A DNA stretch of 64,000 nucleotides from Chryseobacterium herbae (GCF_025154075.1 NZ_JAOAMU010000001.1:1209608-1273607), one strand, 5' to 3'; counted from the first letter of the stretch, positions 1 to 10,254 are shown. A program made the numbers and translations. The notes: a model not told the origin generated them from the sequence alone.

Positions 1-200
1 ATTCACTATTGACAATTCACTATTCACTATTTATGTCAATGGTTAATTTTGCTTCGCAAGTGAATGGTCAATTTTTCACTGTACATTTAAAAATTCACTA
101 TTGACAATTCACTATTCACTATTTATGTCAATGGTTAATTTTGCTTCGCAAGTGAATGGTCAATTTTTCGCTGTTATTTAAAAATTCACGATTGACAATT
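1..200. repeat. 92-bp tandem duplication built from interspersed repeat
   Basis: A block starting near position 11 recurs with a 92-base offset near position 103, and a third partial copy begins near 193. Each copy contains TTTTGCTTCGCAAGTGAA flanked by short runs such as TTGACAATTCAC. The same core recurs near 13915, 14045, 14155 and 26775. No coding potential is apparent. It lies just downstream of dapA, which is read towards it. Confidence 0.8.
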
Positions 201-229
201 CACAATTGACTCTTCACTATTCCCATTTT

Positions 230-1102
230 TTAAATCTTCTCCATTTCAGCTTTGATCTTCGCATACAATCCTTCGGAAGCAGGAACTAGCGGAAGTCTGA
301 GATAATTTTTGATGATTCCTTTTTCTGTAAGAATCACTTTAATTCCGCAAGGGTTTCCTTCTGCAAAAATCAGTCTTGTGATGTCTACCAGCTTGTTGCT
401 GATCTCGTAAGCTTCTTTCACTTTTCCTTCAAAAGCAAGCTGAACCATGGTAGAAAACTCTTTCGGATATGCCTGTCCTATTACGGAAATTACTCCGTCT
501 CCACCCGCTAAAGTAACAGCAAGTGCATATTCATCATCTCCGGAAACCAGTGAGAATCCTTCAGGCTTCTTTCTTAAAATATCGAAATACTGAAGAATAT
601 TAGGTGCCGCTTCTTTGATCATGAATAAATTCGGGAATTCTTTTGCAAGACGGATGGTGGTATCTGCTTCAACATTCTGACCTGTTCTGGACGGAACGTT
701 GTACATAATGATATTTTTACCGGTAGCAGCAAGCGCTTTATAATGCTGATAAAGTCCTTCCTGATTAGGTTTGTTGTAGTACGGAGCTACGGAAAGTACC
801 GCTTCAAATGCAGAAAGATCCGTTTCTTCTATCTCTTTCTTAACTCCCAGAGTATTATTACCACCAATTCCTAACACTAAAGGAAGACGTTTATTATTAA
901 CCTTAATGATATGTTCAATCACCTGTTTCTTCTCCTCTTCAGAAAGCGTGGCAGCTTCCCCGGTAGTACCCAAAACAACTAAATAATTGGCTCCGTTTTC
1001 GATATTAAATTCAACAAGTTTCGTTAAACTGTCGAAATCAACGGATAAATCTTCATTAAAGGGTGTTACCAACGCAACACCTACTCCTTTTAAAATGCTC
1101 AT
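230..1102 (-). CDS. dapA: 4-hydroxy-tetrahydrodipicolinate synthase
   Basis: This cytoplasmic enzyme condenses pyruvate with aspartate semialdehyde, the first committed step of lysine and diaminopimelate synthesis. The 290-residue length is normal for the family. The N-terminus has the GVGVALVTPF strand; GTTGEAATLS follows near residue 45, the tyrosine motif (MYNVPSRTG) near 135, the Schiff-base lysine in MIKEA near 160 and SGDD near 188. It is a single gene read towards the repeat block. Upstream on the minus strand, TAAATTTG fits a Bacteroidetes -7 box, but no clear TTTG box lies 19 bases before it. Confidence 0.95.
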   Translation of the reverse strand: MSILKGVGVALVTPFNEDLSVDFDSLTKLVEFNIENGANYLVVLGTTGEAATLSEEEKKQVIEHIIKVNNKRLPLVLGIGGNNTLGVKKEIEETDLSAFEAVLSVAPYYNKPNQEGLYQHYKALAATGKNIIMYNVPSRTGQNVEADTTIRLAKEFPNLFMIKEAAPNILQYFDILRKKPEGFSLVSGDDEYALAVTLAGGDGVISVIGQAYPKEFSTMVQLAFEGKVKEAYEISNKLVDITRLIFAEGNPCGIKVILTEKGIIKNYLRLPLVPASEGLYAKIKAEMEKI

Positions 1103-1297
1103 CTGTTAGAATTATTTTTGTCAAATTTAATAATTTACGATAAGAATTTGTAATAAATAATAATGTTTTATTATACATATAATTATATTTGCATATACTA
1201 AAAGATAGTATGACATTGCTATGACCGAAGTTACTTATAAAAGTACTATAAGCACAGGCGATTACATATGACCTTTAAAAAAAATAATTTGCAACAT

Positions 1298-2056
1298 ATG
1301 AAAAATAAATTCTTGTTACTAGGAATTGCTCTGGCTTCCCTTACTGCCTGCAAGACAGCTTCTACGCTGCAGCTGGCAGAAGCAAAGCCCCAGAAAAATA
1401 TTTCTATTAATAATGAGCTAAAGAATGATGAGGAGTTTGTAAAAGTTATTGAACCCTATAAGTTGAAGCTGGACAAGGAGATGAATCAGAAGATCTCCCA
1501 CACCAGTGTAGACCTTACCAAGCAGGGCAATAACAGCAATCTGGGCAATCTTTTGGCCGATTATACCTTCGAAGGCGCAGATGTGTGGACGAAAAAGAAT
1601 CTTCAGAAAAATGTAGATGCAGCCCTGATCAACATCGGGGGAATCCGTACCACCATCGGGAAAGGAGATATTCTTCTGAAAAGCGTTTTTGAAGTGATGC
1701 CTTTCGAAAATGAAGTGATCATTGTAAAAATGAAAGGTTCAGACCTTCAGGGACTTTTTGACTATTATGCAAAAACTCAGGTGAACAATCCTGTTTCCCA
1801 TTTATACATTGAAACCAATAACGGACAGCTGACCCAATCCAAAATCGATGGAAAGCCTGTAGATCCTTCCAGGGAATATTACATCGCTACTTCCGATTAT
1901 CTGGCGCTGGGTGGTGACAATATGAAATTCTTTTCCAAAGGAGAATCAATTTCTACGGGGATCAGACTGAGGGATCTTTTCATTGAATATTTCAAGAAAA
2001 ATTCTGAAGTGGTTCCGAATACAGATGTTCGTTTAAATTTTACCGGTAAGAAATAA
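1298..2056 (+). CDS. Lipoprotein with 5'-nucleotidase C-terminal domain
   Basis: This is the substrate-recognition half of a 5'-nucleotidase. I chose the ATG at 1298 rather than the in-frame ATG at 1268 because it places a lipoprotein signal (hydrophobic stretch, then LTAC) at the very N-terminus. The mature protein carries the typical SNLGNLLADY, NIGGIRTTIGKGDI and VFEVMPFENEV segments. It should be membrane-anchored, periplasmic or surface-exposed. Its stop overlaps the start of the next gene, which supplies the metallophosphatase half, so the two probably act as one split enzyme. A TATATTTG -7-like box lies at 1184-1191. Confidence 0.88.
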   Translation: MKNKFLLLGIALASLTACKTASTLQLAEAKPQKNISINNELKNDEEFVKVIEPYKLKLDKEMNQKISHTSVDLTKQGNNSNLGNLLADYTFEGADVWTKKNLQKNVDAALINIGGIRTTIGKGDILLKSVFEVMPFENEVIIVKMKGSDLQGLFDYYAKTQVNNPVSHLYIETNNGQLTQSKIDGKPVDPSREYYIATSDYLALGGDNMKFFSKGESISTGIRLRDLFIEYFKKNSEVVPNTDVRLNFTGKK

Positions 2057-3006
2057 TGGATAGAAAAAGTTTTTTAAAAGTAATAGGCGGTGGATCTTTA
2101 GCAGTAGCTTTAGCTCCCAATATGATGATGGCAGAAGAATTGAAACTCAATCCTTTTAAATCTGCGAATAAACTCACCATTCTTCATACCAACGATCAGC
2201 ACAGCAGAATAGAACCTTTTGATGCCAGCTATACCAAAAATCCCAATCAGGGAGGATTTGCCAGAAGAGCAAGTCTGATCCAGCAGATCAGAAGTCAGGA
2301 AAGCAATGTCCTTCTTCTGGATTCCGGAGATATTTTTCAGGGAACTCCCTATTTCAATTTCTTTGGTGGTGAACTGGAATTTAAGCTGATGTCTATGATG
2401 AAATATGATGCTTCCACAATGGGGAATCATGATTTCGACAACAGCCTTGACGGCTTCTTAAAAGTGCTTCCGAATGCGAAGTTTCCTTTCATCTGCTCAA
2501 ACTATGATTTTAAGAATACAGTTCTGGACGGAAAAACTTCGCCGTACAAGATTTTTAATAAGAACGGAATAAAAGTCGGCATTTTCGGAGTGGGTATCCA
2601 GCTGGACGGCCTTGTGGGCAAAAAGCAATATGGCGAAACCGTATACTCGGATCCTGTAGAAGTGGCGCAACATTATTCCAACTTCCTGAAAAACGAACAA
2701 AAATGTGATCTTGTGATCTGCCTTTCCCATATCGGCTACGATTATCACGATGATCCTAATAAAATAAGCGACAAAATTCTGGCTGCCAAAACAGAAAATA
2801 TTGATATTATCTTAGGCGGACACACCCATACTTTTTTATCCGAACCCCAAACTTTTACCAACAGACAGGGTAAAAACGTTCTGGTGAATCAGGTAGGATG
2901 GGCCGGTCTTCTTCTGGGCAGAATAGATTTTTACTTTGACGCCAATAAAAACGTTAAGCATATTTCCTGGAACAACCAGGCGATAGACAGCAGTATAACC
3001 GTATAA
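2056..3006 (+). CDS. Metallophosphatase, N-terminal half of split 5'-nucleotidase
   Basis: This calcineurin-like domain is of the UshA/5'-nucleotidase type and probably hydrolyses nucleotides outside the cytoplasm. All metal-binding motifs are visible: HTNDQHSRI near residue 45, LDSGDIFQG near 93, MGNHDFDN near 120 and GGHTHT near 254. The N-terminus (RKSFLKVIGGGSLAVALAP) resembles a Tat or Sec export signal but lacks the twin arginine. Its start overlaps the stop of the upstream lipoprotein gene, implying translational coupling. At 316 residues it holds only the catalytic domain; the C-terminal domain is encoded separately upstream. Confidence 0.9.
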   Translation: MDRKSFLKVIGGGSLAVALAPNMMMAEELKLNPFKSANKLTILHTNDQHSRIEPFDASYTKNPNQGGFARRASLIQQIRSQESNVLLLDSGDIFQGTPYFNFFGGELEFKLMSMMKYDASTMGNHDFDNSLDGFLKVLPNAKFPFICSNYDFKNTVLDGKTSPYKIFNKNGIKVGIFGVGIQLDGLVGKKQYGETVYSDPVEVAQHYSNFLKNEQKCDLVICLSHIGYDYHDDPNKISDKILAAKTENIDIILGGHTHTFLSEPQTFTNRQGKNVLVNQVGWAGLLLGRIDFYFDANKNVKHISWNNQAIDSSITV

Positions 3007-3007
3007 T

Positions 3008-5269
3008 ATGAAAAAACTCTCTTTAATCTCTCTGGGTATATTAGCATCTCTGCAATTCATGGATGCACAGGTCATTTCATCAAAAAAATGGACGGATCTT
3101 TTTTCCTACAACAATGTCCTGGCCATGAAGGAGGACAATGGGAAAATAATTGCAGCCACAGAAAACGGACTGTTCTACTATACCGTCGCCACCGGAGAAG
3201 TGACCAAGCTGTCCAAAGCCAATGGTCTCCATGATATCAGTATCACGGCCTTCGACTATAATCCACAGACTAAAGTAGGAGTTATAGGATATGCGAACGG
3301 TTCTCTGGACATCATTACGCCGCAGGAGATTAAATACGTTGTTGATATACCTATCGCTACCGGCTATAGCGGGAGCAAAAGTGTCAACCATATTTCTATT
3401 ACGGGAGATCAGGCTGTTGTTTCTGTTGGCTACGGACTGTCTGTATTCAATCTGAAAAAACTGGAATTCGGAGATTCTGCCTTCTTTATGAACGGTGGTG
3501 TTTATGAAGCCAGTAATGAAGCAACTATTTTTGGAAACAAGGTCTATTCTGTGACCAACAGTGGTCTGAAAAGCCACGAAATGAATATCACATTTCCTGT
3601 ATTCTCTACATGGACTACGGAAATTCCAGGCTCATTTAAGCATATTGATGCCGAGCCTTCCTCAATGATCTTTTCTTCCGCTACATCTGCATTCATTTAC
3701 AATAATGGCACCGGTACTCCACTTCCTGCTGCTTTCGGAAATATTAAGGATATCGTTTTAACGGCAAGCAATATTGTAGTAACGGACAGCAGAATTTATA
3801 CTTTTGGCTTAAACGGAGTATCTTTAAATGCAGTAAGTCTTGGAGAAGACTGTAATACAGCCATAACAGTAAACGGAAAAATATACGGAGGAACTATACT
3901 TTCCGGAATAAAAGACGAAGGAAGCAGTACGTTTAAACCGTCCGGTCCTTATGCAAACTCTGCGTATAAACTCAATCTGTATGACAACAACCAGATACTG
4001 GTATCGTCAGGATCAAGGCTAAACAGATTTAATCAGCCGGCCATTAATCCCAAGAAACCGGGATTCTATTATTTCAACGGATCTGAATGGCTTCGTCCTT
4101 CTTTTTTCTCAACAACAACATCTCCCACGAATGTATTGGATGCTGCATTCAACCCTGCTGACAACAGCGAAGTATTTTTCACCAATTATACCACTACTGC
4201 CCAGGGAGTTTATAAAATGAAGTACAATGCCGGAACTAAAGATTTTGATTTTGTAAAACGCTACGACCTTGGGTCTCCGGGAGATTTTTCCCACCGTCCT
4301 GTAGGTTTTACTACGGATGCGCAAAATAATCTATTTGTCTCTTTCGGATTTAACTACGGAAGCCCTTCTATTGGTATTTATGATAGAGGAACCGATGATT
4401 TTATCATTAAAAAATTCGGATTATCAAGTGAAGCTATCCAAAAACCGGTGTATTATGAAAATATGTTGTGGATTCCTATTCCAAGGACGAACAACTTTAT
4501 TGTATATGACTATAAAACTGCGGGTAACCTCTCTGATGACAGTGATTATATATTAAAAGATTCAAACGGATTTGCAGGAAACTCAAAAGGAACATTATCT
4601 GTTGCTTTTAGTAAATCAGGAGATGCCTGGATAGGAACAGACAGTGGTTTAAGAATACTACCCAATGCTGTGGCAGAAATAAAAACCCCGGATCCACAGG
4701 TGGAACCTATCATCATCGAACAGGGCGGACTTGGAGAGGAACTTTTCAGAGACTCTCAGATCCTTCAGGTAGAGGTAGATGCAGGAGATTATAAATGGAT
4801 CTCTGTAGACGGAGGTGGTGTATATTATCTTTCTTCGGACGGCCAGAAGACCATCAAACATTTTACAAAAGAAAATTCCCCGCTTCCTACCAATTCCGTT
4901 ACCGACATCAAGGTGGATAAAAAAACAGGAAAAGTATATTTTGCAACATTTAACGGTGTTGTAGCGTATCAGGGAGATGTGGCTGATGTGACTTCCAACT
5001 TTGGAGATGTAGTGGTTTATCCTAACCCTGTAGTCTATTCCAACTTTAAAGGAAAGGTGACCATAAAAGGTCTTGCAGAAAAAACAAACATCAGAATTGC
5101 TGATGCGGCAGGAAATGTCATACACTCGGCAGTGGCCAGAGGAGGTTATTATGAATGGGATCTTAACAACCAGAAAGGTACCCGTGTAGCGTCAGGTATT
5201 TATTTCGTCCTGATGACCAATGAAGACGGATCAGATAAAGCTACCGCAAAAATAGGTGTGGTTAATTAA
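3008..5269 (+). CDS. porZ: PorZ-like type IX secretion beta-propeller protein
   Basis: The 753-residue exported protein begins with a Sec signal (MKKLSLISLGILASLQFMDAQ). Two-component-regulator-type propeller repeats fill most of the chain (for example GKIIAATENGLFYY near residue 45 and SGDAWIGTDSGLRIL near 540). The last ~85 residues form a T9SS sorting domain, with VVVYPNPV, ITIKGLAEKTN-like strands and ASGIYFVLMTNEDG. PorZ helps attach T9SS cargo to the outer surface. The gene lies directly upstream of recO with overlapping stop and start, an arrangement I associate with porZ in Flavobacteriia. Another propeller protein with a sorting domain remains possible. Confidence 0.82.
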   Translation: MKKLSLISLGILASLQFMDAQVISSKKWTDLFSYNNVLAMKEDNGKIIAATENGLFYYTVATGEVTKLSKANGLHDISITAFDYNPQTKVGVIGYANGSLDIITPQEIKYVVDIPIATGYSGSKSVNHISITGDQAVVSVGYGLSVFNLKKLEFGDSAFFMNGGVYEASNEATIFGNKVYSVTNSGLKSHEMNITFPVFSTWTTEIPGSFKHIDAEPSSMIFSSATSAFIYNNGTGTPLPAAFGNIKDIVLTASNIVVTDSRIYTFGLNGVSLNAVSLGEDCNTAITVNGKIYGGTILSGIKDEGSSTFKPSGPYANSAYKLNLYDNNQILVSSGSRLNRFNQPAINPKKPGFYYFNGSEWLRPSFFSTTTSPTNVLDAAFNPADNSEVFFTNYTTTAQGVYKMKYNAGTKDFDFVKRYDLGSPGDFSHRPVGFTTDAQNNLFVSFGFNYGSPSIGIYDRGTDDFIIKKFGLSSEAIQKPVYYENMLWIPIPRTNNFIVYDYKTAGNLSDDSDYILKDSNGFAGNSKGTLSVAFSKSGDAWIGTDSGLRILPNAVAEIKTPDPQVEPIIIEQGGLGEELFRDSQILQVEVDAGDYKWISVDGGGVYYLSSDGQKTIKHFTKENSPLPTNSVTDIKVDKKTGKVYFATFNGVVAYQGDVADVTSNFGDVVVYPNPVVYSNFKGKVTIKGLAEKTNIRIADAAGNVIHSAVARGGYYEWDLNNQKGTRVASGIYFVLMTNEDGSDKATAKIGVVN

Positions 5270-5955
5270 TGAATTCACAAAACGGATTTTTATTATCTTT
5301 CATAAAATACGGCGAAAATGATGCAGTTCTGCATTGTTTTACAGAAGAAGATGGCTTTCAGACTTATTTCGTAAAAGGGATCTATTCCAAAAGAAATAAA
5401 AAGAAGGCCCTGCTTCAGCCTTTGAGCATGCTCAGCTTTACCATCAATCCCACTAGAGGCAATGGAATTCCTTCCGTTTCAAGATTTGAACTGGTGAAAA
5501 GCCATGATATGTATATGGATATCAAAGCCAATACCGTCATATTCTTCATCTCAGATTTCCTGAATCAGGTTTTAAGACACGAAAATAAAAACCCGGGACT
5601 CTTTTTCAGCATCGATGAATTTATTAATGAACTGAACGGGAAAAACTATCAGTGCCATCTTCTTTTTTTAATTACAATTTTGAAAATTCAGGGAGTTGCC
5701 CCACTGATCAACGACGGGCAATATCTGGATCCGGAAACCGGAACGTTTTCTGTGAATTCTTCCCATCACCTGTTTACCGAAGAAATTTCAGCCATCTGGA
5801 AAACAGCTATGTGCTCTGAAAACCTCTACACGACAAAGATTCCCAACTCTTTAAGAAAAGATTTCCTGGACAGTCTTCTCGTCTATTATCATTATCATAT
5901 TACAGATTTTAAAATCCCGGCATCGCTGGAAGTTATTCAGCAAATCTTTGAGTAG
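5269..5955 (+). CDS. recO: DNA repair protein RecO
   Basis: RecO mediates RecA loading together with RecF and RecR in recombination repair. The 228-residue length fits the family. The N-terminal OB-fold begins with an FLLSFIKYGENDAVLHCFTEE stretch and continues with FVKGIYSKRNKKKALLQPLSML, typical of Bacteroidetes RecO. The start overlaps the stop of the porZ-like gene, so the two are probably cotranscribed. Confidence 0.88.
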   Translation: MNSQNGFLLSFIKYGENDAVLHCFTEEDGFQTYFVKGIYSKRNKKKALLQPLSMLSFTINPTRGNGIPSVSRFELVKSHDMYMDIKANTVIFFISDFLNQVLRHENKNPGLFFSIDEFINELNGKNYQCHLLFLITILKIQGVAPLINDGQYLDPETGTFSVNSSHHLFTEEISAIWKTAMCSENLYTTKIPNSLRKDFLDSLLVYYHYHITDFKIPASLEVIQQIFE

Positions 5956-6006
5956 TTTGAGATCCTAAAAGTAACTCCCATCTTCCCTCTTCCAGCTCCC
6001 AAACTT

Positions 6007-8664
6007 TTACCCCTTCACTTCTCCCGGCATTTCCGTTTCAGACTCTGCCATTTCTTTTTTGGAAAATCTCGGTTGCAGGATTTTTGCGATCAGTCCTGTC
6101 CATCCCGTTTGGTGCGAAGCTCCTACTCCTCTGCCATTATCACCGTGAAAATATTCGTAGAATAAAATATAATCTTTGAAATCCGGATCGGTTTGAAATC
6201 TTTCGTATTGGCCATTCACAGGACGTTTTCCGTTTTCATCCTTTAAAAAGATTTTAGACAGTCTTTTGCTCAATGCATCTGCGATTTGGTCCAGATTGGA
6301 ATAATTTCCACTTCCGGTAGGATATTCCACCATAAAATCCGGGCTGTAATAGAAAAAAAACCGCTGAAGACTTTCAATGATCAGAAAATTGATTGGAAAC
6401 CAGATCGGCCCGCGCCAGTTGCTGTTTCCTCCGAAAAGACCACTATCACTTTCTGCAGGGGTATATTTTACACAATAATCCGTTCCGTTTAAGTTTAAAG
6501 TATAGGGATTATTTTCATATTCTTTGGATAAAGCCCTGACGCCATAATCGCTTAAGAATTCTTCAGGATTCAGCATTCTTTTCAAAAGTCTCTTTAATCT
6601 GTGTCCGCGAAGCAATGACAGAAGGTGTTTGGAATCCTGTCCTTTAACTTCCCATCTCGATACGAGCGAAGCCAGTTCCGGTTTATTGTCAAGAACCCAT
6701 TTCATTCTCTTTTTGAAATTAGGCAACTTTTCGATCATCTCATCATCAATGACCTCAACGGCAAACATCGGAATCAATCCAACGATGGTCCGTAGTCTCA
6801 GATACATATGATCACCGTCGCTGGAAGCAATGGCGTCATAGAAAAATTCATCTTCCTGATCCCAAAGACTGAACTCCTCATCGCCCATATTATCCAGTGA
6901 ATTGGCAATAGAAAGGAAGTGTTCAAAAAACTTCATCGCCATTTCTTCATACACATTATTGTAAAGAGCCAGCTCGAGAGCAATTCTCATCATATTCAGC
7001 GCAAACATAGCCATCCAGCTTGTTCCATCCGACTGTTCCAGCTGCTCACCATTCGGAAGCGTTGTATTCCGGTCAAAAACACCGATATTATCGAGTCCTA
7101 AAAATCCGCCTTCAAAGATATTATTGCCGTTGCTGTCTTTTTTATTCACCCACCAGGTAAAATTCATAAGCAGCTTCTGAAAAGCACTTTCCAGGAATTC
7201 AATATCTGGTTTTCCTTTGATGTATTCATCGATTTTAAACACTCTGAAAACAGCCCAAGCATGAACCGGAGGATTCACATCGCTGAAATTCCATTCATAG
7301 GCAGGAAGCTGTCCGTTGGGATGCATATACCATTCAAACAGGAAAAGTTTCAGCTGGTGTTTCGCAAAATCAGGATCGATCAATGAGAAGCTGATGGTAT
7401 GAAAAGCCAGATCCCATGTCGCATACCAAGGATATTCCCATTTATCGGGCATTGAAATGATATGCTCGTTATTGAGATGTTTCCACTCATAGTTCCGAAT
7501 CTTCTCTCGCGATTTGGGAGGCGGTACTTCTGCAGGATCGCCTTTCAGCCATTTTTCTACATTGTAATGATAAAACATTTTATTCCAGAGCATTCCTGCG
7601 AAAGCTTGCCGCTGAACCAGTTTTTCATCCTCCGTTTTTATTCCGTCCTGAATTTCAGCGTAAAACTCATCGGCTTCTTTTTTTCTTAGTACAAAAATTT
7701 CTTCGAAATCAGCAAACGGTTCCTTCAAATCTTTATCCGTCATCCTGAATTCAAAAGTCCTGGATTCTCCGGCTTTCAGGGTTTCATCAATAAAAAAGGA
7801 AGCTTTCGTTCCGGTACCTTTTGGATCGATCGCCTGAGAATTTCCTTTAATCACAAAATCATTGATCCCGTCTTTACAGTATTTTGCTTCATTAGCCGAC
7901 TGATACAGTCTTTCAATATTGGTTTCATTGTTACAAAACAATGCCTTTGAAGACTTTTTTGCATAGATATTTTTAATGCTAAGATCTTTATGATTAATCT
8001 CAATACGTTCCGCATCTTCACTGTTCAATTGTGGTTTGTAATCATCATATCCCCAATTCCACGTATTCCTGAACCAAACCGTTGGTAATATTACAATCGG
8101 GGCTTCTTTTTCAGATTTATTGATGACCGTCAGTTTTATCAAAATATCATGCTCGCTTTCTTTAGCATATTCAATAAACAGATCGAAGTATTCATTCTGA
8201 TCAAAGATTCCGGTATCGATCAGTTCATATTCCGGTTCATCCTTGCTTCTTTCTGCATTGGTTTTTAAAAGATCTTCGTATGGAAAAGCATTCTGTGGAT
8301 ATTTGTACAGCATTTTCATATAAGAATGCGTAGGCGTGGAATCCAGATAATAGAAATATTCCTTCACATCTTCCCCGTGATTTCCCTGTCCGTTGGTGAG
8401 GCCAAAGAAACGTTCTTTCACCATTTTATCTTTCTTATTCCAAAACCCTATAGAAAAGACCAGCTTCTGAAGATCATCACAGATCCCACAAATGCCTTCC
8501 TCACCCCAACGGTAAGTTTTGGCTTCTGCCGTATCATGATTGGTGTAATTCCAGGCATCCCCGTTTCCGCTGTAATCTTCACGGACGAGCCCCCATTCGC
8601 GGTTGCTGACGTAGGGTCCCCATTTTTTCCATGCGAGATCTGAAAGTCTTTGTTTTTCGGACAT
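6007..8664 (-). CDS. GH63-family glucosidase-like protein
   Basis: This 885-residue protein has no export signal and is probably cytoplasmic. It matches the MGH1-type/GH63 (alpha/alpha)6-barrel enzymes: an N-terminal beta domain (KWGPYVSNREWGLVREDYS), then a barrel with PDKWEYPWYATWDLAFHT near residue 405, HPNGQLPAYEWNFSDVNPP near 450 and NSNWRGPIWFPINFL near 750. The substrate is probably an alpha-glucoside or glucosylglycerate-like compound, but this cannot be read from sequence. It is transcribed with the downstream-facing SDR gene upstream at 8894, separated by 230 bases that include a REP-like hairpin. Confidence 0.82.
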   Translation of the reverse strand: MSEKQRLSDLAWKKWGPYVSNREWGLVREDYSGNGDAWNYTNHDTAEAKTYRWGEEGICGICDDLQKLVFSIGFWNKKDKMVKERFFGLTNGQGNHGEDVKEYFYYLDSTPTHSYMKMLYKYPQNAFPYEDLLKTNAERSKDEPEYELIDTGIFDQNEYFDLFIEYAKESEHDILIKLTVINKSEKEAPIVILPTVWFRNTWNWGYDDYKPQLNSEDAERIEINHKDLSIKNIYAKKSSKALFCNNETNIERLYQSANEAKYCKDGINDFVIKGNSQAIDPKGTGTKASFFIDETLKAGESRTFEFRMTDKDLKEPFADFEEIFVLRKKEADEFYAEIQDGIKTEDEKLVQRQAFAGMLWNKMFYHYNVEKWLKGDPAEVPPPKSREKIRNYEWKHLNNEHIISMPDKWEYPWYATWDLAFHTISFSLIDPDFAKHQLKLFLFEWYMHPNGQLPAYEWNFSDVNPPVHAWAVFRVFKIDEYIKGKPDIEFLESAFQKLLMNFTWWVNKKDSNGNNIFEGGFLGLDNIGVFDRNTTLPNGEQLEQSDGTSWMAMFALNMMRIALELALYNNVYEEMAMKFFEHFLSIANSLDNMGDEEFSLWDQEDEFFYDAIASSDGDHMYLRLRTIVGLIPMFAVEVIDDEMIEKLPNFKKRMKWVLDNKPELASLVSRWEVKGQDSKHLLSLLRGHRLKRLLKRMLNPEEFLSDYGVRALSKEYENNPYTLNLNGTDYCVKYTPAESDSGLFGGNSNWRGPIWFPINFLIIESLQRFFFYYSPDFMVEYPTGSGNYSNLDQIADALSKRLSKIFLKDENGKRPVNGQYERFQTDPDFKDYILFYEYFHGDNGRGVGASHQTGWTGLIAKILQPRFSKKEMAESETEMPGEVKG

Positions 8665-8752
8665 GTATTTGCTTTTTTGTAAAATTTATTGATGAATAGG
8701 GAAAAGACGTGAGATATCAGACATCAGATTTCAGATATTTTAGGCGCTGGTA

Positions 8753-8781
8753 CTGGTGGCTTCGGGAGCCTCAGCCACCGG
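8753..8781. repeat. REP-like hairpin element, copy 1
   Basis: GGTGGCT and AGCCACC pair around the loop TCGGGAGCCTC. A second copy at 21211 keeps the loop but has GGGGGCT and AGCCCCC, a compensated base-pair change that supports a folded element. It lies in the 8665-8893 gap, which otherwise holds only simple repeats such as AAACTCTTAAACTC. Confidence 0.7.
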
Positions 8782-8893
8782 GTATTAGTCGGTTATTCAA
8801 TGCTTTCAGACTCACAGCTTTCAACCCTAAAACTCTCAAACTCTTAAACTCTTAAACCCTAAACCCCTCATACTCTCAAACCCCTAAACCCGC

Positions 8894-9703
8894 CTATCCT
8901 CCCGTAGAAAAGCTCTCGAAAGTTGTCATTCCGCCATCTACAAAAATGCTTGTTCCGGTGATGTAGTCAGCGAGGTCACTTGCGATGAAAGCGGCTAAAT
9001 TTCCAATATCCTTTGGCTGTCCTATTCTATTGTATGGGATAAGGTTCAATAATGAATTCAATGCTTCCGGAGTGCTCCAGGCATCTTTATTGATGGGCGT
9101 TTGAATAGCACCGGGACAAATCGAATTAACACGGATCTTATTGGCTCCGTATTCCTGAGCAAGAGTCTGCATCAGCATTCTGACGGCACCTTTGCTGGAG
9201 GCATAATTGGCATGACCGGCCCACGGAATAATTTCGTGAACAGAACTGATATGAATGATTTTTCCACAGGCAATGGAACGGGAAGTATCTATACCTCTAC
9301 GCAGAAATTCTTTAATGGCTTCGCGGGCGCAGAGAAACTGTCCGGTAAGATTCACGCCTATGACCGCATTCCATTGATCGATGGTCATTTCGGTAAATTT
9401 TGCGTCTTTCTGAATTCCGGCATTATTGATAAGAATATCTACGGTTCCGAATTGGGAAACGGTATCCTGAAACATTTTGATCACCTGATCTTCTTTGGAA
9501 ACATCGCACTGGTATGTGATTCCTTTCCCTCCGGCATCTGTAATTTCTTTTAAAACAGCTTTCGCCTCATCTGTTGATCTCTCTGAAGAATGATTGACGA
9601 TTACTATAGCACCGGCATCTGCCAAAGATTTTGCAATTCCTGAACCTATTCCGCTGGATGCTCCCGTAACGACAGCTACCTGATTGCGAAGTGATATTTC
9701 CAT
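8894..9703 (-). CDS. SDR family oxidoreductase, glucose 1-dehydrogenase type
   Basis: This 269-residue classical short-chain dehydrogenase has the cofactor motif TGASSGIGSGIA near residue 14, NNAG near 96, a catalytic serine in HISSVHE near 155 and YASSKG near 168. The C-terminus (ITGTSIFVDGGMT) is typical of glucose 1-dehydrogenase-like SDRs. It uses NAD(P), but the substrate is not certain. The neighbouring GH63 gene on the same strand suggests a role in sugar oxidation (inference). Confidence 0.88.
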   Translation of the reverse strand: MEISLRNQVAVVTGASSGIGSGIAKSLADAGAIVIVNHSSERSTDEAKAVLKEITDAGGKGITYQCDVSKEDQVIKMFQDTVSQFGTVDILINNAGIQKDAKFTEMTIDQWNAVIGVNLTGQFLCAREAIKEFLRRGIDTSRSIACGKIIHISSVHEIIPWAGHANYASSKGAVRMLMQTLAQEYGANKIRVNSICPGAIQTPINKDAWSTPEALNSLLNLIPYNRIGQPKDIGNLAAFIASDLADYITGTSIFVDGGMTTFESFSTGG

Positions 9704-9776
9704 ATTTTATAATTTGATGTTACTCAAAGTTATGGAAACAATTCACCAGGATGGAATTTTTAAATTTAAAATTTTC

Positions 9777-10250
9777 TTAAAGTTTTTTATACATCAGGTA
9801 TTGGGGACCGCTTCTTCCCATTCTACTTTTACCATCGTACAGGTATCCGGTTTTCAGATAAACATGATAAGCCGGAATATTTTTCTGATTGACTGCAAGG
9901 ACAATTTCATTACAGTCCTGAAAATTTTCCTTTACAAACTCATCAACGATCTGCATCGCTCCTTTTCCAATTCCTCTTCCCTGTAAGCCAGGATTTATGG
10001 ATAAAGACCTTATCAGAACTGATTTTTTATTATCGGTCAGGTCAAGCTTATCTTCTCCAAAGTCCAAAACGAAAAATCCGGAGGGTTGATCATCTTCAAA
10101 TACCGTAATGGCAAACGCTTCAGAATCATTTCTCTCACTGATTCTTTTCAAAGCCTGTTCTACGGTTGACGTATACTGCTGCTGATTTTCATCCAAGGCA
10201 TAATTAAGCCCTGAGAAATCTTCCTGTTTAAAAAAAGCTAAGTTGATCAT
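9777..10250 (-). CDS. GNAT family N-acetyltransferase
   Basis: This 157-residue protein has the GNAT fold. The acetyl-CoA pyrophosphate loop is visible as NPGLQGRGIGKGAMQ near residue 97, after a SVLIRSLSI strand. The C-terminus (AYHVYLKTGYLYDG) is the usual GNAT motif B region. The acceptor substrate is unknown. The start codon is four bases from the end of the DUF1684 gene, so the two probably form an operon. Confidence 0.85.
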   Translation of the reverse strand: MINLAFFKQEDFSGLNYALDENQQQYTSTVEQALKRISERNDSEAFAITVFEDDQPSGFFVLDFGEDKLDLTDNKKSVLIRSLSINPGLQGRGIGKGAMQIVDEFVKENFQDCNEIVLAVNQKNIPAYHVYLKTGYLYDGKSRMGRSGPQYLMYKKL

Positions 10251-10254
10251 ATTC

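Noticed and set aside
1-200. CRISPR array because of regular repeats
   Set aside because: There are only two long copies with a 92-base period, no unique spacers and no cas genes.
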